Positions 18,307-26,048 of a DNA stretch of 64,000 nt are shown piece after piece; within the stretch, counting starts at the first letter, position 1, and every line of letters starts with the position of its first letter. The stretch is from Flavobacterium sp. UBA7680 (GTDB lineage Bacteria; Bacteroidota; Bacteroidia; Flavobacteriales; Flavobacteriaceae). The DNA is taken from positions 190,137 to 254,136 of the forward strand of contig NZ_DLHA01000058.1 in assembly GCF_002482975.1 (NCBI RefSeq), given 5' to 3'. The position numbers and the translations under genes are program-made. A model generated the notes under the pieces. That model saw only the letters and a list, made by a program, of their open reading frames with translations. It did no database searches and had not been told where the DNA came from.

Positions 18307-18428
18307 AAGGTATTTTACGTATTTCTCTTTTACCGATATTAAATTTTTACGAGTTATGTTCCGTTAGGAACAATTCATCGGTAGAAAAAAAATGTAATAT
18401 TCCCAAAAAAAGTGTCCCGTAGGGACAC
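18307..18428. repeat. Partial repeat unit 3
   Basis: It contains the TTTTACCGATAT arm, GTTCCGTTAGGAAC, ATCGGTAGAAA and the right end TGTCCCGTAGGGACA, but no left end. It abuts the next gene (start at 18468), so it probably forms part of that gene's 5' region. Confidence 0.8.
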
Positions 18429-18467
18429 ATGATAATCAAAATTCACCAATAAAAAATAAATAAAAAA

Positions 18468-19169
18468 ATGTTATTTTCAGCATTCATATTAGGTCTTATC
18501 AGCAGTCTGCATTGTGTTGGCATGTGCGGGCCAATTGCTATGATGCTTCCTGTTGATCATAAAAATGAAGCTAAAAAAGTAACACAGATTATCACCTATC
18601 ATTTAGGAAGATTAACCGCTTACTCAACAATTGGTTTAATCTTCGGATTATTAGGAAGAGGCTTTTTCTTAGCAGGAATGCAGCAAAGAATGTCAATTTT
18701 TATTGGGATTGCCATGATTTTAATTGCTCTGATACCAGAAAAAATATTCGCTAGATACAATTTCTCAAAACCCGTTTACAAAGTAATTTCAAATATAAAA
18801 TCAAACTTAGGAAGTCAGTTTAAAAAGAAAAGCTATAAATCTCTTTTTACAATTGGTCTGTTAAACGGATTCCTGCCATGCGGAATGGTTTATGTGGCGT
18901 TGTTTGGAGCAATTGCCATGCAGAGCGCCGGCTTTGGAGTTTTGTATATGTTACTGTACGGATTAGGAACAATTCCGTTAATGACAGTTGTAGTTTACGT
19001 CAACTCATTATTAAAATTACCATTTCGAAATAAAATTCAAAAAGCAATTCCTTATGTTGCCGTTATAATTGGAGTATTATTTATTTTGAGAGGCTTAGGT
19101 TTAGGAATTCCCTATTTATCTCCTTCAAATATGAGTTTGTTTGTTCAGGGAACTCCGAATTGTCATTAA
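18468..19169 (+). CDS. TauE/SafE-type membrane protein in cbb3 block (CcoH2-like)
   Basis: 233 residues, six or seven membrane helices. 'LHCVGMCGPIAMML' (around 15-28) and 'GLLNGFLPCGMVYVAL' (around 128-143) carry paired Cys motifs of the DsbD/SafE-like 'sulfite exporter' branch. In Bacteroidota and Epsilonproteobacteria this protein sits in cbb3 clusters, with suggested copper or thiol roles in oxidase assembly. The annotation 'sulfite exporter' should not be taken as function. The 3' end overlaps the convergent hemN gene by 4 bp. Confidence 0.88.
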   Translation: MLFSAFILGLISSLHCVGMCGPIAMMLPVDHKNEAKKVTQIITYHLGRLTAYSTIGLIFGLLGRGFFLAGMQQRMSIFIGIAMILIALIPEKIFARYNFSKPVYKVISNIKSNLGSQFKKKSYKSLFTIGLLNGFLPCGMVYVALFGAIAMQSAGFGVLYMLLYGLGTIPLMTVVVYVNSLLKLPFRNKIQKAIPYVAVIIGVLFILRGLGLGIPYLSPSNMSLFVQGTPNCH

Positions 19170-20530
19170 ACGGTCATCGAAAACAAATTAGTTTCCGGTG
19201 ATTTTCTTTTTAAATGTAAATCAAAAGCCATACAAATGTTGCGGACAAATGGTCTTCCCGCTTCAGTAATTTTGATTCTGTTTTCTTCAATTACAATTAA
19301 TTGATCGTTTTCTATTTCTTTTAAAGCCTTTAAAACTTGTGGCAATTCTTTAAAATATAAAGAATCGTCACTCCAGGAAGTTTCAAGATCGCAGGTTAAA
19401 TTTAGAATATGTTTTCTGATGATAAGGTCTTCATCGGTTAAAATATGACCTTTTACAACCGGAAGCTGATCCCATTCTAATAACTGATAATAATCTTCCA
19501 GATTTTTAGTGTTTTGAGCAAAACCGTACCAGCTGTCACTAATCGAAGAAACTCCTAAACCAATCATAAGCTGTGTTTTTGAAGCACTGTAACCCATAAA
19601 ATTTCGATGCATTTTTTTGTTGTGTGCGGCATGAAATAAACTGTCTGAAGATAAAGCAAAATGGTCCATACCAATTTCATGATAACCATTTACAGAAAGT
19701 AACTGTTTGCCTGTTTCATAAAGCTGTCTTTTTTCAGCATCTTTAGGAAGATTTTCATCGTTGAATCCGCGTTGCCCATTTCCTTTAATCCATGGCACGT
19801 GAGCGTAGCTGTAAAATGCTAATCGGTCTGGTTTTAGGGAATTTGTTTTCTCAACCGTATCCACAACATCATCTAAAGTTTGAAATGGTAATCCGAATAT
19901 AATATCGTGCCCTATAGATTTATAACCAATTTCTTTTGCCCAAAAAGTAACCTTTGCAACATTATGAAAAGGCTGAATTCTATTAATGGCTTTCTGTACT
20001 TTTTCGGAATAATCTTGAACACCAAAACTTACTCGGCGAAAGCCTAAATCATATAATTTTTTAAGTTGTTCGTAAGTCGTATTATTAGGATGTCCTTCAA
20101 AACTAAATTCATGATTTTCAGCTTTATTTGCGAAGCTGAAAATACCATTGATAAGATGTTCTAAGTTATTGGTTGAAAAAAAAGTAGGCGTTCCTCCGCC
20201 TAAATGTATTTCTTTTATAAAAGGTTTTTCGGGCAGTTGTTTACAGTACAAACTCCATTCTTTTAAAAGGGCCTGAATGTATTTTTCTTCAACAGAATGA
20301 TTTTTGGTAATTCGTTTATTGCATCCGCAAAAGGTGCACATACTTTCGCAAAAAGGAAGATGGATATAAAGACTAATTCCGTTTTTTGAATTGCTTTCGG
20401 CAAATGCTTTTTGAAAAGATGTTTTCCATTCTTCGACTGTGAAAGCGGTTTCATTCCAATAAGGAACCGTAGGATAACTCGTGTATCTTGGTCCAGGCAC
20501 ATTGTATTTCTGGGTCAATGAAATTTTCAT
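19166..20530 (-). CDS. hemN: Oxygen-independent coproporphyrinogen III oxidase
   Basis: 454 residues. The radical-SAM motif is Cys61-x3-Cys65-x2-Cys68 followed by Cys70, as in E. coli HemN. 'GPRYTSYPTVP' (13-23) and 'GGGTPTFFS' are further family signatures. It converts coproporphyrinogen III to protoporphyrinogen IX without oxygen, supplying heme when oxygen is scarce. The promoter carries FNR-type site 4, with spacing identical to the oxidase promoters. Confidence 0.96.
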   Translation of the reverse strand: MKISLTQKYNVPGPRYTSYPTVPYWNETAFTVEEWKTSFQKAFAESNSKNGISLYIHLPFCESMCTFCGCNKRITKNHSVEEKYIQALLKEWSLYCKQLPEKPFIKEIHLGGGTPTFFSTNNLEHLINGIFSFANKAENHEFSFEGHPNNTTYEQLKKLYDLGFRRVSFGVQDYSEKVQKAINRIQPFHNVAKVTFWAKEIGYKSIGHDIIFGLPFQTLDDVVDTVEKTNSLKPDRLAFYSYAHVPWIKGNGQRGFNDENLPKDAEKRQLYETGKQLLSVNGYHEIGMDHFALSSDSLFHAAHNKKMHRNFMGYSASKTQLMIGLGVSSISDSWYGFAQNTKNLEDYYQLLEWDQLPVVKGHILTDEDLIIRKHILNLTCDLETSWSDDSLYFKELPQVLKALKEIENDQLIVIEENRIKITEAGRPFVRNICMAFDLHLKRKSPETNLFSMTV

Positions 20531-20551
20531 AAAGACGGATTTAGTTTACAT

Positions 20552-20559
20552 CAAAATTA
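20552..20559 (-). promoter_or_regulatory. -7 promoter element of hemN
   Basis: TAATTTTG on the minus strand, a perfect TAnnTTTG, 22 bp before the hemN start and 33 bp (centre to centre) from the palindrome at 20583-20594. Confidence 0.75.
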
Positions 20560-20582
20560 CTATTTGAACCACAGACATAAAA

Positions 20583-20594
20583 TGACAAATATCA
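20583..20594 (-). promoter_or_regulatory. FNR-type palindrome, site 4 (hemN)
   Basis: TGACAAATATCA on the plus strand; the palindrome reads TGATATTTGTCA toward hemN. Flanking bases extend it to ATGAC-N4-ATCAT. Confidence 0.8.
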
Positions 20595-20603
20595 TGTATG
20601 AGA

Positions 20604-20634
20604 CAAAAAAAAGAGACTCATAATGAGCCTCTTT
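20604..20634 (-). terminator. Terminator after the 156-residue protein gene
   Basis: On the minus strand the stem AGAGGCTCAT / ATGAGTCTCT is followed by a run of eight T. It separates the upstream gene from the hemN promoter. Confidence 0.85.
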
Positions 20635-20656
20635 CTACTGAATTAAATAACTAACA

Positions 20657-21127
20657 CTAAATAGAATCCTGAATGATTTTAAGCCATTTTTTCGCAAACA
20701 TATGATCCTGATACGCACTTATTTGTTTAATGCGGTCATCATCAAAATCATAGAATGGAATTGTAATTTTTTTAGAAGTTTCTCTATCCTGAAAATCATA
20801 ATCAATTTTTACAATTGTATCTGAGTTTCCTTCGGTAGTTAAAACTAATTTGCAAGATGAAACAGTTTTCAAATCGACATAAGTTGATTCTTGTTGATTT
20901 GGATTGAAATTCATCAAAATAAACTTTCTGTTTTTTTGATCGATCGTTAACGTTTTATTGCTTTGAGATTCAGTCAAATCAAATTGTTCCGGATTGTTTG
21001 GATTGAATTTCTTTTTGATGTTTAAGATTTTTGTTTTGTTTGCGGCGCTCGATCGTGCTGAAAAATATATGGGAATGGCTACTATGACCGCAATCACAAT
21101 ACCAATTATGGTTACACTTGTTTCCAT
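20657..21127 (-). CDS. Membrane-anchored hypothetical protein
   Basis: 156 residues. One N-terminal membrane helix (about 6-25) is followed by a soluble domain of alternating strands ('NKTLTIDQKNRKFILMNF', 'TYVDLKTVSSCKLVLTT', 'DTIVKIDYDFQD') and a C-terminal helix. It looks like a cytosolic, membrane-tethered beta domain; I recognise no family. It has its own terminator. A role with the flanking respiratory genes is not supported by any promoter motif. Confidence 0.7.
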   Translation of the reverse strand: METSVTIIGIVIAVIVAIPIYFSARSSAANKTKILNIKKKFNPNNPEQFDLTESQSNKTLTIDQKNRKFILMNFNPNQQESTYVDLKTVSSCKLVLTTEGNSDTIVKIDYDFQDRETSKKITIPFYDFDDDRIKQISAYQDHMFAKKWLKIIQDSI

Positions 21128-21239
21128 GTTTCTTTTTTTAAATTTGGTAAATAATATGAAATAGTAAACAGTTTCGGGATAGAAACGGTTTAATTGCTGG
21201 TGAAGAATTACTTCTTCAAATTAAAATTTCAAGGTTTAT

Positions 21240-21587
21240 TTACCAGAAAAAATGGAAGGCGTAGAGCATTAATGAGATTTTTTTGCTCTGTGCAGGAAAT
21301 GGGTTTGTAAAGTTAAAGGCTGATTGTATTACTTTATGCTGCGGAATAACAACAAGTAACGAATCAAACCATTTAATGCATGCGAGATGATCTGTTTTGA
21401 TATTTGCCGCAAAGTGATAGCTTCCCTGAGGCTGAATAAATGCTGATGAATCTGCAGTTTCTTTGGAGAAGTTGGTATCCGTTTTTTGAGTTTCCGTTTT
21501 TTGCACAGGAAGTTCGTTTGCCTGAGCGGCAAAAAGTCCTATGATCAAAAGTGATACGAAAAGTATGGTTTTACGAATCCAATTCAT
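21240..21587 (-). CDS. Small secreted hypothetical protein
   Basis: 115 residues with a clear signal peptide ('MNWIRKTILFVSLLIIGLF', cleavage likely after AAQA near residue 23). The mature part is short and low in recognisable structure, with one Cys and a hydrophobic, aromatic C terminus. No family recognised. A different frame is also open here, but the signal peptide favours this one. Confidence 0.5.
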   Translation of the reverse strand: MNWIRKTILFVSLLIIGLFAAQANELPVQKTETQKTDTNFSKETADSSAFIQPQGSYHFAANIKTDHLACIKWFDSLLVVIPQHKVIQSAFNFTNPFPAQSKKISLMLYAFHFFW

Positions 21588-21660
21588 GGTGGCGAATTTA
21601 GTTCATAAAACACAATAAATGAAATTTTAAGTGCTAATTACTTCTTAAAAATAGCTTTAT

Positions 21661-21698
21661 TATTTTATCCTCAACTTTTAATAGTTGAGGATAAAATA
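21661..21698 (-). terminator. Hairpin after DoxX gene
   Basis: A perfect 16-bp stem (21661-21676 with 21683-21698) with a 6-base loop, just beyond the DoxX stop. The T run on the minus strand is short. Confidence 0.6.
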
Positions 21699-21701
21699 TT
21701 T

Positions 21702-22124
21702 TTATTGCTGCATTTTAAAATAATAGTCGGCAGAGTGTTTTCCTCCTCCGTAGAATAAGAAGAAGATGCAAATGAGTAAAACTACAATTGCAAGAATTAA
21801 GCTTTCAGAATGCATGTGTCCCATAAAATTTACGAGAACGGCTCCAAATAGTATTGGTAATTGAGCTGCAATTGCCCAGCGGGTAAGTAGCCCAAAAACA
21901 ATCATTATACCTCCAATCATATGTGCCGGCGCGATATAATGCAGAAGAAACATTCCGCCTCCGAACCGATCAATTGGAGAAATTAAATCATGTAAATACT
22001 GAACGTTTGTTACAAAAGAAACGCCTTTCATAAATAAAAAAACACCCAATATTATACGTACTAAATCTACTGGTAAATAAGTATGGGCGTTTGCCCACTT
22101 ATTTAAGCTTTTGACATTTTCCAT
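21702..22124 (-). CDS. DoxX family membrane protein
   Basis: 140 residues with four membrane helices and the DoxX pattern ('LVRIILGVFLFMKGVSFV' near 21-38, 'GGIMIVFGLLTRWAIAAQLPIL' near 72-93). Family members are small membrane proteins linked to thiol or oxidative stress in some bacteria; the function here is unknown. Transcribed alone, ending at a 16-bp hairpin. Confidence 0.85.
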   Translation of the reverse strand: MENVKSLNKWANAHTYLPVDLVRIILGVFLFMKGVSFVTNVQYLHDLISPIDRFGGGMFLLHYIAPAHMIGGIMIVFGLLTRWAIAAQLPILFGAVLVNFMGHMHSESLILAIVVLLICIFFLFYGGGKHSADYYFKMQQ

Positions 22125-22245
22125 GATACTACGTAATTAAAATTATATATATAAAGTTACTAATTTTTAATGATATATTTAATTTAAGTATCTAAAAATA
22201 AGTTTTTTACTATTTATTTAACACGTTATCTGTTTTAGTGAAATA

Positions 22246-23874
22246 CTACACCTGAATTACACCCAGATTAAATGGTTTTTGAATAGGAGCGTGGTTGGCA
22301 GCTTCGATTCCCATTGAAATCCATTTGCGGGTATCAAGTGGATCAATGATAGCATCAGTCCATAACCTTGATGCGGCATAATAAGGTGAAGTCTGCTCGT
22401 CGTAACGTGCTTTTATTTTATTAAAAAGTTCTGTTTCTTTAGCTTCGTCAACAACTTCTCCTTTTGCTTTAAGCGAAGAAGCTTCGATTTGAGCTAAAAC
22501 TTTTGCAGCCTGTGTTCCGCCCATAACAGCAAGTTCTGCACTTGGCCAGGCAAATATTAATCTTGGGTCATACGCTTTTCCGCACATAGCGTAATTTCCT
22601 GCTCCATATGAATTCCCAACAATAACGGTAAATTTTGGCACAACCGAATTACTTACAGCATTTACCATTTTGGCACCATCTTTAATAATGCCGCCATGTT
22701 CTGATTTTGAACCAACCATAAATCCGGTAACGTCTTGTAAAAATACTAATGGAATTTTCTTTTGATTACAGTTTGCAATAAAACGGGTTGCTTTATCAGC
22801 ACTATCAGAATAAATTACACCACCAAACTGCATTTCACCTTTTTTGGTTTTTACCACTTTACGCTGATTGGCTATAATTCCAACTGCCCATCCATCAATT
22901 CTGGCATAACCCGTAATTAACGATTGACCGTAACCATCTTTATAAGCTTCAAATTCTGAATTATCTACCAAACGATTGATGATTTCCATCATGTCGTATT
23001 GCTCATTTCTGGCTTTTGGTAAAATTCCGTAAATGTCTTTTGGCTCTAAAGCAGGTTTTTCAGCCTTAATTCTACTGTAACCGGCTTTATCAAAATCACC
23101 AATTTTATCAACGATATTTTTGATTTTATCTAAAGCATCTTTATCATCTTTAGCTTTATAATCTGTAACTCCAGAAATTTCGCAATGTGTTGTTGCGCCG
23201 CCTAAAGTTTCATTATCAATGGTTTCGCCAATTGCAGCCTTAACTAAATAACTTCCAGCAAGGAAAATACTGCCTGTTTTGTCTACAATTAAAGCTTCAT
23301 CACTCATAATGGGTAGATAAGCACCTCCGGCAACGCAGCTTCCCATCACGGCAGCGATTTGCGTTATTCCCATACTACTCATTTGAGCGTTGTTTCTAAA
23401 GATGCGTCCGAAATGTTCTTTGTCAGGAAAAATTTCATCCTGCATTGGCAAATAAACTCCGGCACTGTCTACTAAATAAATAATAGGAAGTCTGTTCTCC
23501 ATTGCAATTTCCTGTGCACGCAGGTTTTTTTTGCCTGTTATGGGGAACCATGCACCAGCTTTTACTGTTGCATCATTGGCAACTACAATACATTGTTTTC
23601 CTTTTATATATCCAATTTTAATGACAACTCCGCCAGAAGGGCATCCTCCGTGTTCAGCGTACATTCCTTCTCCGGCAAAACCGCCAATTTCAATATTTTC
23701 TGCATTTTCATCTAATAAATAAGCGATACGCTCACGAGCCGTCATTTTTCCTTCGGCATGTAGTTTTTCGATTCTTTTTTCGCCTCCGCCTAGTTTTACT
23801 TTGGCAAATTTTTGTTTTAGGTCTGAAAGTAATAGTTTATTGTGATCTTCGTTTTTATTGAAGTTTAAATCCAT
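22246..23874 (-). CDS. Acyl-CoA carboxylase beta (carboxyltransferase) subunit
   Basis: 542 residues, with two crotonase-like carboxyltransferase halves. 'GKMTARERIAYLLDE' (near 42-56), 'DSAGVYLPMQDEIFPD' (near 137-152) and 'GNSYGAGNYAMCGKAYDPR' (near 422-440) are typical of the methylcrotonyl-CoA carboxylase beta subunit, more than of propionyl-CoA carboxylase. It transfers carboxybiotin CO2 to an acyl-CoA, probably 3-methylcrotonyl-CoA in leucine breakdown. No biotin-carrying alpha subunit is in the window, so it must be encoded elsewhere. Confidence 0.92.
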   Translation of the reverse strand: MDLNFNKNEDHNKLLLSDLKQKFAKVKLGGGEKRIEKLHAEGKMTARERIAYLLDENAENIEIGGFAGEGMYAEHGGCPSGGVVIKIGYIKGKQCIVVANDATVKAGAWFPITGKKNLRAQEIAMENRLPIIYLVDSAGVYLPMQDEIFPDKEHFGRIFRNNAQMSSMGITQIAAVMGSCVAGGAYLPIMSDEALIVDKTGSIFLAGSYLVKAAIGETIDNETLGGATTHCEISGVTDYKAKDDKDALDKIKNIVDKIGDFDKAGYSRIKAEKPALEPKDIYGILPKARNEQYDMMEIINRLVDNSEFEAYKDGYGQSLITGYARIDGWAVGIIANQRKVVKTKKGEMQFGGVIYSDSADKATRFIANCNQKKIPLVFLQDVTGFMVGSKSEHGGIIKDGAKMVNAVSNSVVPKFTVIVGNSYGAGNYAMCGKAYDPRLIFAWPSAELAVMGGTQAAKVLAQIEASSLKAKGEVVDEAKETELFNKIKARYDEQTSPYYAASRLWTDAIIDPLDTRKWISMGIEAANHAPIQKPFNLGVIQV

Positions 23875-23984
23875 GATATAATATTGATTTTACAAAATAG
23901 TGTTGGCTAATTTACAAAATCAATTGAAATAAACCGATTGCTTTGTGAATTAAGAAAAAGTTTATAATTCTAGTTTTTTAATTA

Positions 23985-24122
23985 AACACATAGAAACATA
24001 GGATTTATAGTTTTAAAGAAGGGAGTTAAAAGAAACTCGTTTCTAACACATAGCCTAACTATGTTTATTCAAACAAGTGAAACGCCTTTTTAATCTTGCT
24101 AAATCTATGTTTCTATGTGTTA
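23985..24122. repeat. Intergenic inverted repeat, 'CACATAGAAACATAG' family, copy 1
   Basis: Left end AACACATAGAAACATAGG (23985-24002) and its inverse CTATGTTTCTATGTGTT (24105-24121) bracket about 100 bp with the inner pieces CATAGCCTAACTATG and AACAAGTGAAACGCC. It fills most of the 308-bp gap between the carboxylase and tetR genes. Related copies lie at 25885-26030 and 41483-41553. Confidence 0.8.
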
Positions 24123-24163
24123 AAACTAATTACACCAATTATTTTTCTTTAATTTGCTTTTTC

Positions 24164-24177
24164 ATACTAACTAGTAT
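24164..24177. promoter_or_regulatory. TetR operator 1 (autoregulation)
   Basis: ATACTA-AC-TAGTAT, 5 bp before the tetR start. It shares the arms CATACTA/TAGTAT with operator 2 at 24789-24806. A near -7 box TTAATTTG lies at 24149-24156. Confidence 0.8.
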
Positions 24178-24182
24178 TTTTT

Positions 24183-24773
24183 ATGTCTAAAGCTGCTAAT
24201 ACCCGACTTACGATTCTTCATAAAGCATTTGAATTGATCTATACAAAAGGTTATCAAACCACCAGTATTGATGAAATTATTGCAACAACCCAAGTTACAA
24301 AAGGTGCTTTTTATTACCATTTTAAAACCAAAGATGAAATGGGAATTGCGATTATTGAAGAAATTCTAAAACCTACAATGCAGGAAAATTTTATAAAACC
24401 TACTGAAGCTTCGCAAAATCCAGTAGAAGATTTTTATAATATGATTTCGTATTTATTGCTTGAAGATCCTTTTTTGCAGGTAAAATACGGTTGTCCGGTT
24501 GGAAATCTTACGCAGGAAATGACGCCGTGGAATAACAGGTTTAGTGAAGCATTGGCAGAATTGGTCGATTTATGGAAAAAGACAATCATAAATTCTATCG
24601 AAAAAGGAAAAGAATCGGGTTTGATTCGCAAAGATGTAGTGGGCGAACAAGTTGCTTTTTTTATCTTATCGGGCTATTGGGGAATACGAAATTTCGGAAA
24701 ACTTCAAAATGATAATTCTTCTTATCTTGTTTATTTAAAAGAACTTAGGAGTTATTTAAATGGCTTGAAATAA
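24183..24773 (+). CDS. TetR/AcrR family regulator
   Basis: 196 residues. The N-terminal TetR HTH is clear: 'ILHKAFELIYTKGYQTTSIDEIIATTQVTKGAFYYHFKTKDEM' spans about 10-52, with the recognition helix near 'TKGAFYYHF'. The C-terminal ligand domain (from about 60) resembles the TetR C-terminal family that includes LmrA/YxaF-type repressors. Matching palindromes just before its own start and before the next operon indicate that it represses both. Its ligand is unknown. Confidence 0.92.
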   Translation: MSKAANTRLTILHKAFELIYTKGYQTTSIDEIIATTQVTKGAFYYHFKTKDEMGIAIIEEILKPTMQENFIKPTEASQNPVEDFYNMISYLLLEDPFLQVKYGCPVGNLTQEMTPWNNRFSEALAELVDLWKKTIINSIEKGKESGLIRKDVVGEQVAFFILSGYWGIRNFGKLQNDNSSYLVYLKELRSYLNGLK

Positions 24774-24788
24774 AATTATTATTTAAAA

Positions 24789-24806
24789 ACATACTACTTA
24801 GTATGT
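24789..24806. promoter_or_regulatory. TetR operator 2 (target operon)
   Basis: A perfect inverted repeat ACATACTA-CT-TAGTATGT immediately upstream of the -7 box at 24814-24821, so a bound repressor would block RNA polymerase. Confidence 0.85.
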
Positions 24807-24813
24807 TCTTAAA

Positions 24814-24821
24814 TATATTTG
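24814..24821 (+). promoter_or_regulatory. -7 promoter element of TetR-controlled operon
   Basis: TATATTTG, a perfect TAnnTTTG, 21 bp before the ATG at 24843. It rules out the in-frame TTG at 24819 as the start. Confidence 0.75.
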
Positions 24822-24842
24822 CATTGTCTTAATCAAAAAACA

Positions 24843-25301
24843 ATGTATCAATCTCTTTTAGTATGCCATTCTTTTATAAGATGGTTCGTATTGGTAAGCT
24901 TGTTATATTCTATTTATACAGCTTACAAAGGTTATTCTCAAAAACTTCCTTTTACCAAGAAAGATAACCTCATCCGGCATTGGACGGCTACAATTGCTCA
25001 TATTCAGCTTATTTTTGGAATATTAGTTTATGTTCAAAGTCCGATTGTGAAGTATTTCTGGAAAAATTTTAAAGAAGCGATTCAAAATTTAGATGCTTCT
25101 TTCTTCGGAATTATTCATATCGCATTAATGTTAATCGCGATAGTTTTCATTACAATTGGTTCGGCTTTAGCCAAAAGAAAACTTTCTGACGATCAAAAAT
25201 TCAGAACTATGCTAATGTGGTTTTCTATTGCTTTATTAATCATTTTTATTGCCATTCCGTGGCCTTTTTCACCTCTTGCAAACCGACCTTATTTTAGATA
25301 A
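24843..25301 (+). CDS. Multi-helix membrane protein, TetR-controlled
   Basis: 152 residues from the ATG at 24843, with about four membrane helices ('FIRWFVLVSLLYSIYTAYKGY', 'IAHIQLIFGILVYVQSPIV', 'IIHIALMLIAIVFITIGSALA', 'LMWFSIALLIIFIAIPWPF'). A His in 'CHSFIRWF', one in 'IAHIQL' and one in 'IIHIAL' give a possible heme or metal pattern, but I recognise no named family beyond similar Bacteroidota hypothetical proteins. First gene of a three-gene unit (gaps of 2 bp each) under the TetR operator. Confidence 0.85.
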   Translation: MYQSLLVCHSFIRWFVLVSLLYSIYTAYKGYSQKLPFTKKDNLIRHWTATIAHIQLIFGILVYVQSPIVKYFWKNFKEAIQNLDASFFGIIHIALMLIAIVFITIGSALAKRKLSDDQKFRTMLMWFSIALLIIFIAIPWPFSPLANRPYFR

Positions 25302-25303
25302 TT

Positions 25304-25615
25304 ATGAAAAATTTACTGCTTACAAATACCGGAAGATTACGAATTATTGGTTTTCTGGAAGGAACTTCACTTTTAATTTTGCTTTTTATAGCAATGCCGA
25401 TGAAATATATTTTTGAAATGCCATTTTTAACAAGACCAGTTGGAACAGTTCATGGTGCTTTATTTCTGCTTTTTGTTTTTAATACATTGAGCGTTGGAGT
25501 AGAGCAGAACTGGAAATTTGCAACTACAACTTGGAAAGTGCTTTTGGCCTGTGTGATTCCGTTTGGCACTTTTTACATTGATTCTAAAATTCTAAGTAAA
25601 ATTCAAAACCATTAG
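25304..25615 (+). CDS. DUF3817 membrane protein
   Basis: 103 residues, three membrane helices. The pattern 'RLRIIGFLEGTSLLILLF', 'VGTVHGALFLLFVF' and 'PFGTFYIDSKI' is that of DUF3817. These small inner-membrane proteins have no firm function. Second gene of the TetR-controlled operon. Confidence 0.88.
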   Translation: MKNLLLTNTGRLRIIGFLEGTSLLILLFIAMPMKYIFEMPFLTRPVGTVHGALFLLFVFNTLSVGVEQNWKFATTTWKVLLACVIPFGTFYIDSKILSKIQNH

Positions 25616-25617
25616 TT

Positions 25618-25824
25618 ATGATTTTTGTATTCAAAACAAATATTGATAATATTTCGAAAGTGAAGAAGGTTGCACCAAAACTGAATCAGTTATTTCCGAA
25701 CTCTAAGTGGAATTTTGATCTCGAAGACTGTGATAATATTCTAAGATTTGAATGTAAAGATGATATTATCGAAAAGGTGATTTTTTTAATGAAAGTGATT
25801 GGCTTTGAATGTGAACCTTTATAA
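25618..25824 (+). CDS. Small HMA-like-fold protein without metal cysteines
   Basis: 68 residues with a beta-alpha-beta-beta-alpha-beta order: 'MIFVFKTNI', helix 'NISKVKKVAPKLNQLF', 'KWNFDLEDC', 'ILRFECKD', helix 'IIEKVIFLMKVIG', 'FECEPL'. That resembles heavy-metal-associated domains, but the CxxC metal motif is absent. Last gene of the operon, followed by a terminator. Role unknown. Confidence 0.75.
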   Translation: MIFVFKTNIDNISKVKKVAPKLNQLFPNSKWNFDLEDCDNILRFECKDDIIEKVIFLMKVIGFECEPL

Positions 25825-25830
25825 AAACAA

Positions 25831-25860
25831 AAAACATCCGTTGCAGCGGATGTTTTTTTT
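25831..25860 (+). terminator. Terminator of TetR-controlled operon
   Basis: Stem AAAACATCCG / CGGATGTTTT with loop TTGCAG, then a T run. Confidence 0.88.
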
Positions 25861-25884
25861 ATATAAACGATTGCGTGTAATTAA

Positions 25885-26030
25885 TTTAAACACATAGAAA
25901 CATAGGTTTTTATTTCTGTAAAAGGCATTTCATTTGCATTAACAAACATAGTCTATGTGTAAATGATGTGTCATTTATTTTAATCTCTAACAAACGGAAA
26001 CGATATAAATCTATGTTTCTATGTGTTTAA
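25885..26030. repeat. 'CACATAGAAACATAG' family, copy 2
   Basis: Left end TTTAAACACATAGAAACATA (25885-25904) and its inverse ending in TTTAA (26011-26030), with an inner AACAAACATAGTCTATGTG. It lies between two convergent units. Confidence 0.8.
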
Positions 26031-26048
26031 AATATTTAGAATTGCAGA

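Noticed and set aside
17862..18428. A CRISPR-like array
   Set aside because: The units are about 205 bp with internal inverted repeats, not short direct repeats with unique spacers, and no cas genes are near.
18468..19169. Sulfite export as the function of the TauE/SafE protein
   Set aside because: Its context inside the cbb3 block and the paired Cys motifs favour a role in oxidase assembly; no sulfur-oxidation genes are present.
24819..24842. TTG start of the first TetR-controlled gene
   Set aside because: It lies inside the perfect -7 box, so it cannot be transcribed; the ATG at 24843 fits a membrane protein start.
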